64,000 nt of DNA, taken from NCBI RefSeq assembly GCF_001898575.1, contig NZ_MKUD01000019.1, positions 57,697 through 121,696 of the forward strand. The letters run 5' to 3'. Shown in pieces: positions 55,117 through 62,206 of the stretch. This stretch comes from Spirosoma sp. 48-14 (GTDB taxonomy: Bacteria > Bacteroidota > Bacteroidia > Cytophagales > Spirosomataceae). A program made the translations under genes and the position numbers. The stretch's first letter is position 1. Every line of letters starts with the position of its first letter. The notes beneath the pieces were generated by a model. The model saw only the letters and a program-made list of their open reading frames with translations. It ran no database searches and was not told where the DNA came from.

Positions 55117-55218
55117 ACTTGAGCAAGGTTAAATTTTGTTCAGTTTTATTTGGAAACTTGAGTTTAATTAAATTATATTTGTTATGCGATTTCAATGAAA
55201 CTCAAGTGATAAACCTTG
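55117..55218. promoter_or_regulatory. Operator-like repeats in the lysogeny switch
   Basis: ACTTGAG occurs at 55117-55123 and 55156-55162, and its complement CTCAAGT at 55201-55207. The middle and right copies form a perfect 10-bp inverted pair (ACTTGAGTTT/AAACTCAAGT) around the early promoter box. CAAGGTT (55124-55130) is likewise mirrored by AACCTTG (55212-55218). The left copy overlaps a leftward TAACCTTG box that could be the repressor's own promoter. Confidence 0.6.
55149..55181 (+). promoter_or_regulatory. Early rightward prophage promoter
   Basis: TTTG at 55149-55152 and TATATTTG at 55174-55181 (exact TAnnTTTG) are 21 nt apart, a good Bacteroidetes -33/-7 pair. The start would be near 55188, about 40 nt before the first early gene. 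Confidence 0.6.
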
Positions 55219-55226
55219 TCAAACGT

Positions 55227-55475
55227 ATGACAAACAAAAGTAACAAACAAAATGGACTCGACAAACGGCAAAGAGGGCTGATTTCGCGGTTCAGATCAGC
55301 ATATGAGCGGCTGAGTTACAATCAGCGACAAACGGCAAGGGGTCAGTTTTGCGGCATTCACGGGGTAACAGAAGGGACATTCAGAAATAAGATGAATGGA
55401 TTTTCGGCTCTGTCGGAGACAGAAGTAGAATGGATGGAGTCGTATGACCCCTATGCTCAACCATTAGCTGCCTAA
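55227..55475 (+). CDS. Small basic protein, first early gene
   Basis: 82 residues from ATG 55227. It is basic at the start (MTNKSNKQNGLDKRQRGLIS) and has a possible helix-turn-helix at ~35-60 (RGQFCGIHGVTEGTFRNKMN). By place and size it could be a Cro-like antirepressor or early regulator. A longer TTG-initiated frame from 55119 is rejected since it would cover the promoter. Confidence 0.65.
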   Translation: MTNKSNKQNGLDKRQRGLISRFRSAYERLSYNQRQTARGQFCGIHGVTEGTFRNKMNGFSALSETEVEWMESYDPYAQPLAA

Positions 55476-55478
55476 GTC

Positions 55479-56195
55479 ATGAGCCCATCAGCGCAACCCC
55501 AAACCATGACCAGCCTGGAGATTGCTCAACTGACGAGTAAGACCCATAAGAATGTACTTCGGGACATTCGCAAAATGGTCAGTGAGTTTAAAAAATCAAC
55601 GGGCTCAACTTTGAGCCGGTTAAAATGGTACTGCGAGGAGTCATCGTACTGTGATGACAAAGGCGAAAGTCGCCCTCTATTTCTGCTCGACAAAACAACC
55701 ACGATTACGCTTCTTTCCGGTTACGATGTAGTTGCCCGTCATAAGATCGTCACGCGCTGGGAGGAACTCGAAACCGAGCGGGTTGCCGCAACGCACGAGG
55801 CTCAACAGCTACTGGTTTTTACGGATCGAACCAAGCAGATCACCAACTCGAAAGAGGTCAATAGCTTCAACTTCAACAACGGCGGTGTTGATAAGGTGAT
55901 TGACTACAACCGGAAGAACTGCTTTTACCATACGGGCAAACTCCCTCATGAAATCACGGATTGGGCCAAAAAGAAGAAATGGCCTTCAAAACTACGCTCC
56001 TCTGCCAAAGAGGTAATTCGGGCAATTCGGCCAGCCGTGAGCAGTTCAATGGCTTTGACCGACGACTTCTGTAAAACCGGGAAGATGGACGTAGAACAGG
56101 CAGCTAGTTTCTGTAAATCACATGCCTTGCCCCTGTTTGAGAAGATGGCCGAATTCGGCCTAATTGGTACACCCACACCTAAACAACTCGGTTAA
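55479..56195 (+). CDS. Rha-family phage regulatory protein
   Basis: 238 residues. The N-terminal ~95 residues follow the phage Rha (pRha) pattern: MTSLEIAQLTSKTHKNVLRDIRKM, later SYCDDKGESRPLFLLDKTTTITLLSGY, then RHKIVTRWEELE. The C-terminal ~110 residues are a separate charged domain (KLPHEITDWAKKKKWPSKLR) that I do not recognise. Rha proteins interfere with phage growth in some hosts and act as regulators. It starts three bases after the preceding gene; ATG 55506 is an alternative start. Confidence 0.8.
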   Translation: MSPSAQPQTMTSLEIAQLTSKTHKNVLRDIRKMVSEFKKSTGSTLSRLKWYCEESSYCDDKGESRPLFLLDKTTTITLLSGYDVVARHKIVTRWEELETERVAATHEAQQLLVFTDRTKQITNSKEVNSFNFNNGGVDKVIDYNRKNCFYHTGKLPHEITDWAKKKKWPSKLRSSAKEVIRAIRPAVSSSMALTDDFCKTGKMDVEQAASFCKSHALPLFEKMAEFGLIGTPTPKQLG

Positions 56196-56206
56196 TCATA
56201 CTGACA

Positions 56207-56521
56207 ATGAGCTACTTATTAACTATCAATGAGGAGGTAGTATCAAGCCTGCCTCTAACTGAGCTGATGGCCCTGGCGAATTTGATCGAGGTAGAATTGA
56301 GCGGTTACCATGACCTGCTAAAGACCCTAAAGGGAGTAAAGGCAAAAGCACATTATCAGGAGCTATTCGATACGTTGGCTGTAGCCAATGAGATTGTTCA
56401 GAATTACATCGACAAACGTCGTGAGTCGTACTTCACGATTCAGCTTCCTAGTGGCGAAAATGCTTTCGAGCACTACCCAGCCGAAGAGGGTGAAGAGTTT
56501 CCTTTCTCTGCAACCGCCTAA
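56207..56521 (+). CDS. Hypothetical prophage protein, 104 residues
   Basis: Starts MSYLLTINEEVVSSLPLTEL. It is acidic and helical (ELMALANLIEVELSGYHDLLKTL), with an acidic tail (AEEGEEFPF). No family recognised. It lies 11 nt after rha and six before the HTH gene, within one early transcript. Confidence 0.65.
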   Translation: MSYLLTINEEVVSSLPLTELMALANLIEVELSGYHDLLKTLKGVKAKAHYQELFDTLAVANEIVQNYIDKRRESYFTIQLPSGENAFEHYPAEEGEEFPFSATA

Positions 56522-56527
56522 CCTGCC

Positions 56528-56848
56528 ATGACCACAGCCACACTCATTACAATGTCTGCTGATGATATGGCAGACCACATTGCAGCCGCTGTTCGTAAGG
56601 CGATGCTGCAACTCGAAAACCGGACTGCTCAATCGGTTTTATCGGTTCAGGATATTGCCAAAGACTCCGGTTTTTCGGCTGATACGGTTCGTAGCTGGAT
56701 TCAGCACGGCCGCACGGCTCCCGGTGGGAAGACCGTCAAACTGAAAGTCATGGACGGCATCAGCGACACCTACCGCATTCGCTGGGAGGCTTACCGGGCG
56801 TTTCTGGCTGAGTTTCCCGACATCGTATGCCCAACGCCAAAACGATAA
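56528..56848 (+). CDS. Small helix-turn-helix protein (excisionase-like)
   Basis: 106 residues with a helical N-terminus and a winged-helix MerR/excisionase-like motif at about residues 40-75 (LSVQDIAKDSGFSADTVRSWIQHGRTAPGG), followed by a wing (KTVKLKVMDGISDTYRIRWE). This form binds DNA and in prophages often works in excision or in regulation. It is the last gene before the repeat array. Confidence 0.75.
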   Translation: MTTATLITMSADDMADHIAAAVRKAMLQLENRTAQSVLSVQDIAKDSGFSADTVRSWIQHGRTAPGGKTVKLKVMDGISDTYRIRWEAYRAFLAEFPDIVCPTPKR

Positions 56849-56902
56849 CAACCTAACCGCTCCGGCGGCCCGGCCCTAACCCATAAGTGCATCGGTTATA
56901 CC

Positions 56903-57101
56903 GCAATTCATAATTCTAATTCTTTGAAAAGTCCCTGATTCTGCAACATGGGTCAGGGCAACTTAGACGCCTGTCGGCAATTCATAATTCTAAAATAAAG
57001 TCCTCCAACCGGGAGGCATCGGCTGTCTGCAATTCATAATTCTAAAAACAAGACAGGCCGGACTCAAATGCGGTCCGGCCTGTCAGCAATCATAATTCTA
57101 A
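56903..57101 (+). repeat. Four AT-rich repeats with hairpin-forming spacers
   Basis: GCAATTCATAATTCTAA occurs at 56903-56919, 56977-56993, 57029-57045 and, with one base missing, at 57086-57101. Each of the three spacers can form a hairpin: CCCTGA/TCAGGG; CCTCC/GGAGG; and a perfect 12-bp GACAGGCCGGAC/GTCCGGCCTGTC. Starts are 74, 52 and 57 nt apart. No gene lies here. It could be an iteron-type replication origin, a set of regulator sites or a structured leader for the next gene. Confidence 0.75.
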
Positions 57102-57108
57102 AATTAAG
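57093..57108 (+). promoter_or_regulatory. Element-specific upstream motif, first gene-proximal copy
   Basis: TAATTCTAAAATTAAG, the extended last unit of the array, starts 24 nt before the ATG of the next gene. Near-identical copies precede the genes at 62207 and 63574. Confidence 0.5.
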
Positions 57109-57116
57109 CTGTAAAG

Positions 57117-57503
57117 ATGATGAAAAATCAGTTCACTCCGACCCTGCAAATGGTCGATCATTACCGCAACAATCAGCCGCTTACCCTGGCTGACCTGGAC
57201 AACGATCAGGATGATTCGCCCCTGGATTCATTGATTCAAAAAATGGCAGGTCCATTTTGTAAGAAGATCGAATTCGTTGATGATAAGACCGTTGACGGCT
57301 GGCGTCGGCTGTATTATCAGGTAACAACGCCCGTCTATACAGGCCGAATCGACACCGACGAGAATGGTAAATATGCTGATTCGGATGACGCGAAAGAGAT
57401 CGTCTGGGTGCCCGTCGCACCGGATATGGGCATCCGATTTATCGCTATGCAGGTAATGGTTCAGGTTCGCTCAATCGAAAACAACGTGTTTACCACTCTT
57501 TAA
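57117..57503 (+). CDS. Hypothetical prophage protein, 128 residues
   Basis: Starts at tandem ATGs (57117 and 57120). It is acidic with a beta-rich centre (KKIEFVDDKTVDGWRRLYYQ, EIVWVPVAPDMGIRFIAMQVMVQV). No family recognised. It is the first gene after the repeat array and has the upstream motif. Confidence 0.65.
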   Translation: MMKNQFTPTLQMVDHYRNNQPLTLADLDNDQDDSPLDSLIQKMAGPFCKKIEFVDDKTVDGWRRLYYQVTTPVYTGRIDTDENGKYADSDDAKEIVWVPVAPDMGIRFIAMQVMVQVRSIENNVFTTL

Positions 57504-57513
57504 CCTCCCGACA

Positions 57514-58044
57514 ATGGAAACCTTTCAACAACGCAAAGACCTGATTACCTCTCGTGCCAAATCGGCTCAGGCCTGTTCGGGCGAATACAGCAAAGCCATT
57601 CGCTCGAATACGGATGGCGAATTACTGGCCGTCATTAAGGACAATTTCAATTGGTGTACGGCCTATAAAGTCATTGACCTGGATACGTTGAAACTATTTC
57701 CCGAAGCGGATCTGGTTGCGGCTGGAATATACATTTCAGGCTTCCATCGGGCCTATGGCAACGCGACGGTTCGGGCCGATGGCAACGCGACGGTTGAGGC
57801 CGATGGCAACGCGACGGTTCGGGCCGATGGCAACGCGACGGTTCGGGCCTATGGCAACGCGACGGTTCGGGCCGATGGCAACGCGAACTTATTTATCTAC
57901 AACGGCAAAGAGGTAAAGCTGGAAGGCTTTTCAATAGCCCGTTACGCGCCGTATTGGGGCGCAAATTCAACACGGATTCAGGTTGCTATCAGGGCAAAGG
58001 AGTTGATTCAGGTCGATCTACCACAAACCCCTGTACAGCCATGA
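57514..58044 (+). CDS. Prophage protein with six 8-residue GNATVRAD repeats
   Basis: 176 residues. Residues ~1-79 are a mixed charged domain (FNWCTAYKVIDLDTL). Residues 80-127 are six copies of an octapeptide (AYGNATVR, ADGNATVE, ADGNATVR twice, AYGNATVR, ADGNANLF), which should fold as a right-handed beta-helix or similar stacked coil. A short tail follows. Similar GNATV repeats occur in phage and plasmid proteins of unknown role. The coding DNA is almost identical from copy to copy, so repeat number may vary by slippage. Confidence 0.75.
   Translation: METFQQRKDLITSRAKSAQACSGEYSKAIRSNTDGELLAVIKDNFNWCTAYKVIDLDTLKLFPEADLVAAGIYISGFHRAYGNATVRADGNATVEADGNATVRADGNATVRAYGNATVRADGNANLFIYNGKEVKLEGFSIARYAPYWGANSTRIQVAIRAKELIQVDLPQTPVQP
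57751..57894 (+). repeat. 24-bp coding tandem repeat
   Basis: Six units of 24 bp starting at 57751, core GGCAACGCGACGGTT followed by CGGGCC or GAGGCC and TAT or GAT. Only a few bases differ across the first five units; the sixth decays after GGCAACGCGA. Confidence 0.9.
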
Positions 58045-58289
58045 AAACACTGGGCTTTGTTTTGCTGTATGGCATGCTGACCGTCTGTACGTTCATGCTG
58101 CTGGTATTCGCTCCGTCGATTTACCGCTACCTGCGCGATGATATGCGACTGGAACGGCTGTTCTGGCTACGTCGCCGGGTTGCGCGTTGGTACAAGGGCA
58201 AACAGGATCAGATCCTTGGCTTTCTGGTCGTGCTGGTTGGGTTTGCGCTGGTTTGGTTAGGTCTCATTATTCTCACCCCTGCCCAATGA
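58041..58289 (+). CDS. Small two-helix membrane protein
   Basis: 82 residues from ATG 58041, overlapping the previous stop by four bases (ATGA). Helices at about 3-24 (LGFVLLYGMLTVCTFMLLVF) and 58-78 (ILGFLVVLVGFALVWLGLII) flank a basic loop (RLERLFWLRRRVARWYKGKQ). Function unknown. Confidence 0.7.
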   Translation: MKTLGFVLLYGMLTVCTFMLLVFAPSIYRYLRDDMRLERLFWLRRRVARWYKGKQDQILGFLVVLVGFALVWLGLIILTPAQ

Positions 58290-58759
58290 GCCAGATAGAT
58301 CCAAAAGACTTGATTAAAGGCGGCTATTACATGGCTCAGCCCCTTACGAAAGGCAAAGATGCCCCTTATCATATTGTGGAGTTTTCGCGAATGTTAGAAG
58401 CTGGCGATCCTAAGCTAATCATATCAATACCGATTGATTCATCAATCATACCATTTACAGCCTTCTACGATAGACTTAAACCCATTCCCATTACACCAGA
58501 ATGGCTCGAAAATCTGGGTTTTACGCCTTATGCGGACGGCACGCATGCACTGGTTGAAGTTGATGATGAGCCTTACATGATTGTCAAGGTAATGCCCATC
58601 AGCGAGAAAGAGCCGCCGTTGTATTCGCTTGAATTTCAGGACAAGGACGGTCGACTTTTCAGTGTTTACGCATCCTGCGTTCACGAGCTACAGATCAAGG
58701 TTTGGGTACTTGAACAGGTTTGGCTTTCAATCGACGAAAAGGAGGTGTCCCGTGTCTAA
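58286..58759 (+). CDS. Hypothetical prophage protein, 157 residues
   Basis: ATG 58286 overlaps the previous stop by four bases. A soluble beta-rich protein: DLIKGGYYMAQPLTKGKDAP, LKPIPITPEWLENLGF, VEVDDEPYMIVKVMPI, SVYASCVHELQIKVWVL. The phrase 'ITPEWLENLGF-x-HELQ' occurs in phage proteins of Bacteroidetes that I know only as hypothetical. Confidence 0.75.
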   Translation: MSQIDPKDLIKGGYYMAQPLTKGKDAPYHIVEFSRMLEAGDPKLIISIPIDSSIIPFTAFYDRLKPIPITPEWLENLGFTPYADGTHALVEVDDEPYMIVKVMPISEKEPPLYSLEFQDKDGRLFSVYASCVHELQIKVWVLEQVWLSIDEKEVSRV

Positions 58760-59186
58760 GCTCCGTCACAAACTCGCTCACCGCGAAGCGCACTCGTTCA
58801 TCGAAATACTTTGGGACGAACTACCCGTCCAGTACATGCAGGATGTGGAACGCATTCAGTACGATCTGGAAGTATGGCTTATCTGCTTTGTGGTCTACCA
58901 GCAGGAAAACCAGCTATCGGGCTTTGCGCTACTGGCCTGCGTTCGCAAGTACGCTGAAATTTACTACCAGAATCACTACAGGCAGGTTCACCACACCCGC
59001 AACGTATGGGCCTTCTTTCGGTTCCGGCTTGAACTGGCGCCTCTGAAAACGATCGATGCCGATCAGCAGACGCTCGATCACTGCTATGCGTATCACGACA
59101 TCACGGCGGGTCTTGCCTTTCGCATTGACTGGATAGGTCAGGACCGAATAGAAACCGTCGATCCCTCACGCGATACCCCATTCTAA
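58752..59186 (+). CDS. Hypothetical prophage protein, 144 residues
   Basis: GTG start at 58752, overlapping the previous gene by eight bases. It is preceded by AAAGGAGGTG (58738-58747), a strong Shine-Dalgarno sequence that is unusual for this phylum and decides the start. Protein: basic N-terminus (MSKLRHKLAHREAHSFIEIL), aromatic-rich helices (YDLEVWLICFVVYQQEN). No family recognised. Confidence 0.65.
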   Translation: MSKLRHKLAHREAHSFIEILWDELPVQYMQDVERIQYDLEVWLICFVVYQQENQLSGFALLACVRKYAEIYYQNHYRQVHHTRNVWAFFRFRLELAPLKTIDADQQTLDHCYAYHDITAGLAFRIDWIGQDRIETVDPSRDTPF

Positions 59187-59189
59187 GCC

Positions 59190-59309
59190 ATGCACAAATC
59201 AACCTACACCCTAACTGAGTGGCTGCTGATCGTGTGTTGTCTGGCTGCGATTGGCTGCGCGATGCACTGGATACATAACCTTCACCTGCATCTGTTTGGC
59301 CATGTGTAA
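59190..59309 (+). CDS. 39-residue membrane peptide
   Basis: ATG 59190 to TAA 59309. One helix (EWLLIVCCLAAIGCAMHWI) with a His-rich tail (HNLHLHLFGHV). It lies three bases after the previous stop and overlaps the next small gene by eight bases. The tight packing supports a real gene. Confidence 0.5.
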   Translation: MHKSTYTLTEWLLIVCCLAAIGCAMHWIHNLHLHLFGHV

Positions 59310-59400
59310 CCGACGTTCTCAGCCTGTTTTCTGGCCCGTACTGCTCTTGTTTGCATTGGGCGCTGTAGCCGCTGCGATTGGCCCGTTCTGGCCGTTTTGA
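59302..59400 (+). CDS. 32-residue membrane peptide
   Basis: ATG 59302 to TGA 59400. Reads MCNRRSQPVFWPVLLLFALG then AVAAAIGPFWPF: a basic start and one helix. Overlaps the preceding peptide gene by eight bases, and ends 22 nt before the replication gene. Two such peptides in a row may be holin-like or superinfection proteins, but this is only a guess. Confidence 0.45.
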   Translation: MCNRRSQPVFWPVLLLFALGAVAAAIGPFWPF

Positions 59401-59422
59401 TTACCCTTTACCCCCAAGTATC

Positions 59423-60181
59423 ATGGCTCGTCCATCCCTTAACAACGCTGGATATTTTTATCACTCTGCCAATTTCCGTAACGACCGCCGGGTAAAAGCC
59501 ATACGCGCCCGGTTCGGCATGGCTGGTTATGGACTTCTGCTGATGCTGATGGAAGCACTGACCGATGCGGATAACACAGAGCTGGCTACCGATGACATGG
59601 AGCTTGAATTACTGGCAGGTGATTTCGGAGTTTCTGTGACAGAAATCGACAGTCTGCTACAGATATGCGAGAAGATAGGGCTTTTCTGTCGCAATGAGGC
59701 CGGAAACCTGACCTCAATAGAGCTAAAAGAGAGCTTGAGGTCGGTATTTGAGAAGCGAAATCGAAGCCGTGAAGCCTTTGAAAAGCGCAAACAGGCCGTT
59801 TCTGTGACAGAAACTACTATTTCTGTCACAGAAACGGCACGAATAGAAGAGAATAGAATAGAAGAAAAAGAAAAGAAAAGAAAAAGCGCTGTTCGCGCTC
59901 CTGTCGATTTTGTTTTTCCTGCCTCATGGTCTAAAACCATGATCGATGCCTACCAGAACGAATGGTTAGAGTTTCGGCAAAAGAAGCGCGAAAAGCTACT
60001 CCCCGAAAGCATTCAGAAGCAGATTGATAAGCTCGCTGATTTGACCGAAAAGCAACTCATTGACTGCCTCAACAACAGCATCTGCAATGGGTATTCGGGT
60101 CTTTTCCCTGAAAAATTCACGCCTGTTAAACCCATTCAGCAAAGTCGACCGGTCGCTAAACACAACGTTGTCCCTGATTAG
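59423..60181 (+). CDS. Phage replication protein with DUF4373 (Lin1244/Lin1753-like) domain
   Basis: 252 residues from ATG 59423. The N-terminal domain reads GYFYHSANFRNDRRVKAIRA then RFGMAGYGLLLMLMEALTDA, the DUF4373 winged helix found in phage replisome organisers. A coiled, strongly charged linker (RIEENRIEEKEKKRKS) joins a C-terminal helical domain that may load helicase (IQKQIDKLADLTEKQLIDCL). It is followed by a 52-residue gene and the DnaB helicase, which fits an origin-binding or loader role. Confidence 0.82.
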   Translation: MARPSLNNAGYFYHSANFRNDRRVKAIRARFGMAGYGLLLMLMEALTDADNTELATDDMELELLAGDFGVSVTEIDSLLQICEKIGLFCRNEAGNLTSIELKESLRSVFEKRNRSREAFEKRKQAVSVTETTISVTETARIEENRIEEKEKKRKSAVRAPVDFVFPASWSKTMIDAYQNEWLEFRQKKREKLLPESIQKQIDKLADLTEKQLIDCLNNSICNGYSGLFPEKFTPVKPIQQSRPVAKHNVVPD

Positions 60182-60183
60182 CC

Positions 60184-60342
60184 ATGTATAAAAAACTGAA
60201 AACTACGCCCTCCCTGACGGCTCCGCCGACCGACCAGCAAAACGCACTCTATCAGGACATTTTACGGCAAACCGCCCCCCTGAAGCAGCAACTCGATAAA
60301 CGGATTAAACTGATTGACGCCCTTTTAAAACGCTACGCATGA
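60184..60342 (+). CDS. Small helical protein, 52 residues
   Basis: ATG 60184 to TGA 60342, overlapping the dnaB start by four bases (ATGA) and three bases after the replication gene. It is basic and helical (LRQTAPLKQQLDKRIKLIDA, ending LLKRYA). Its place between initiator and helicase suggests a replication accessory role. Confidence 0.6.
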   Translation: MYKKLKTTPSLTAPPTDQQNALYQDILRQTAPLKQQLDKRIKLIDALLKRYA

Positions 60343-61685
60343 GCCTGATTCTTGAACAATCCATCCTCAATAGCTGCCTGACTGTCATTGGCGCAACCGA
60401 AGAGGTGATGGCCGTTCTAAAAAAACCGGATGTGTTTTCGTCGCCCGATTACCAAAAGATTTATGCGGCAATCTGCGAACTAAGCCACAAGGCCATTGAA
60501 ACCGACGCCATTGCGGTTAATAACCTGCTACTGGAGAAACATGGTAACCGGATCGGATTCGATAAAACGGGCATTGATTGGCTTGATGTACTGTTGGAAA
60601 TTACGGCCAGTAGCGATTCGTCCACGGGTTCGCTGACGCACTACTGTTTTCTACTGATTCAGGAAGCTATGCGAACCTCGCTGCAACGAACCCTGGCCGC
60701 ATCACTAACCGAACTCAGCCGACCTGGTGCGGACGTGCTGGAAGTGATCGATCATGCCAGCAAGCGATTTGAACAGCATCACGCCCGGTTACTGGAACTC
60801 AAGGCTGAACCATTTTCCAAAGCCCTTGGCCGGGTAGCCGCTGAAGCCGAAGAAGCGGGTAAACGGGGGGATGCCATCACGGGTATTCGCACAGGATTGA
60901 ATCAGTTGGATGAATTCTTAAAAGGCTTGCACCCCGCTACGCTAACGATTCTGGCTGGACGGCCCGGTATTGGCAAAACGGCTCAACTCTGCCAGATGGG
61001 GTATAATATCGCCTACAAACAGCAAATCCCGACCGGTATTTTCTCGCTGGAAATGTCATCGGACCAACTGGCCCGGCGGTTTCTGGCGCTGGATACTCAC
61101 TACAAAAACGCACAGGTCCTGTCGGGTATGGCAGGTTTTCAGCCTCTGGACATGGGTAAGGTGTACGACGCAGTCAGTCGGATTGGTGAAGCTCCTTTGT
61201 ACGTTCGGGATGATGTCTACGACCTGGACGGACTGCGGGTAGAAATCAAGCGCATGGTACGCAAGTTCGGTGTTCAGGCCGTATTTATCGATTACCTGCA
61301 ACTTGTCGAAGCGCAGGCCCCTAATCGGCGCGAAATGACAGGTAAAGTCAGTAGAGGCTTGAAACTGCTGTCCAAAGACCTGAAAATTCCCGTCGTCGCG
61401 CTTGCCCAATTAAGCCGCGAAGTTGATAAACGGGAGGATAAGCGCCCGATCAAATCCGACCTGAAGGAATCGGGTGATCTGGAGCAGGATGCCGACAACA
61501 TAATCTTCCAGTACCGCGATTCCTACTACGCATCGGCCGATGAACCCGTCGACGAAGACGAACTGGAAAACATCGTTGCTAAAAACCGAAACGGTACAAC
61601 CCACAAACAGGGCGAATCAATCAAATTCTGGCTCGATCTACCTACCAACCGCGTCGCCGATTCCCGTCCACATTCATTTCTATAA
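60339..61685 (+). CDS. Replicative DNA helicase (DnaB type)
   Basis: 448 residues. The N-terminal DnaB domain (EQSILNSCLTVIGATEEVMA) is followed by a RecA-like core with Walker A LAGRPGIGKTAQ, IFSLEMSSDQLARRFLA, Walker B VFIDYLQLVEA and QLSREVDKREDKRPIKSDLKESG, then DADNIIFQYRD and a terminal NRNGTTHKQ loop. It unwinds DNA at the replication fork, here for the prophage. Intact in length and motifs. Confidence 0.95.
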   Translation: MSLILEQSILNSCLTVIGATEEVMAVLKKPDVFSSPDYQKIYAAICELSHKAIETDAIAVNNLLLEKHGNRIGFDKTGIDWLDVLLEITASSDSSTGSLTHYCFLLIQEAMRTSLQRTLAASLTELSRPGADVLEVIDHASKRFEQHHARLLELKAEPFSKALGRVAAEAEEAGKRGDAITGIRTGLNQLDEFLKGLHPATLTILAGRPGIGKTAQLCQMGYNIAYKQQIPTGIFSLEMSSDQLARRFLALDTHYKNAQVLSGMAGFQPLDMGKVYDAVSRIGEAPLYVRDDVYDLDGLRVEIKRMVRKFGVQAVFIDYLQLVEAQAPNRREMTGKVSRGLKLLSKDLKIPVVALAQLSREVDKREDKRPIKSDLKESGDLEQDADNIIFQYRDSYYASADEPVDEDELENIVAKNRNGTTHKQGESIKFWLDLPTNRVADSRPHSFL

Positions 61686-61688
61686 CCT

Positions 61689-62165
61689 ATGAACGACCAA
61701 CTCTCAACCCTGCCCCCGCCTGCCGACCGATCTGCCCGGTATCTGATCGGCATCGACCCTGATAAAGACGCGAACGGCGTAGCGGTCTGGGACCGTCGGG
61801 AACGTAAACTGATGCGGCTCGAACTGATGCGAACGCCCGATCTGATCGACTACTGCCGACTCTACCGCCAAATGGCCTTTGTGCATCTGGAAGCGGGTCA
61901 CAACATCAACTTCATCTGGGGACTGGACCCCAAATGGAGTCAGCAAAAAACGGCCAGCGTCGGACGTGACAAAGGTGTCAATCACGGTGTCGGTTACACG
62001 ATCATTCAGTTTTTCGAATACTACCAGATCGGTTTTGTTCAAATCGAACCCCGGCGCAAAAAGGATGAGGTCAAGTTTACGGCCGACCTGCTCAAGCAGA
62101 TTACCGGCTGGGAAACAAAGAATAAGGAACTGATTGCTGCGGCAAAACTGGTCGTCGGATTATAA
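61689..62165 (+). CDS. RuvC/RNase-H-fold nuclease-like protein
   Basis: 158 residues, three bases after dnaB. RYLIGIDPDKDANGVAVWDR starts an RNase-H-like fold (first acidic residue Asp in GIDPD), AFVHLEAGHN gives the second, and NKELIAAAKLVVG may give the last. Size and context fit a phage Holliday-junction resolvase. The C-terminal acidic pair is not clear, so activity is uncertain. Confidence 0.6.
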   Translation: MNDQLSTLPPPADRSARYLIGIDPDKDANGVAVWDRRERKLMRLELMRTPDLIDYCRLYRQMAFVHLEAGHNINFIWGLDPKWSQQKTASVGRDKGVNHGVGYTIIQFFEYYQIGFVQIEPRRKKDEVKFTADLLKQITGWETKNKELIAAAKLVVGL

Positions 62166-62184
62166 GCTTTTTCACGTTCAACAC

Positions 62185-62200
62185 TAATTCTAAAATCAAT
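62185..62200 (+). promoter_or_regulatory. Element-specific upstream motif, second gene-proximal copy
   Basis: TAATTCTAAAATCAAT begins exactly 22 nt before the ATG at 62207. The identity with the copy at 63552 extends six bases to the left (CAACAC). Confidence 0.6.
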
Positions 62201-62206
62201 CTAACT

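Noticed and set aside
55119..55226. TTG-initiated 36-codon extension of the first early prophage gene
   Set aside because: It would cover the promoter and operator repeats; ATG 55227 follows the promoter at a normal distance.
56903..57101. Possible CRISPR array
   Set aside because: The repeats are only 17 nt and AT-rich, spacing is uneven (74, 52, 57 nt), the spacers contain hairpins, and no cas genes are near.
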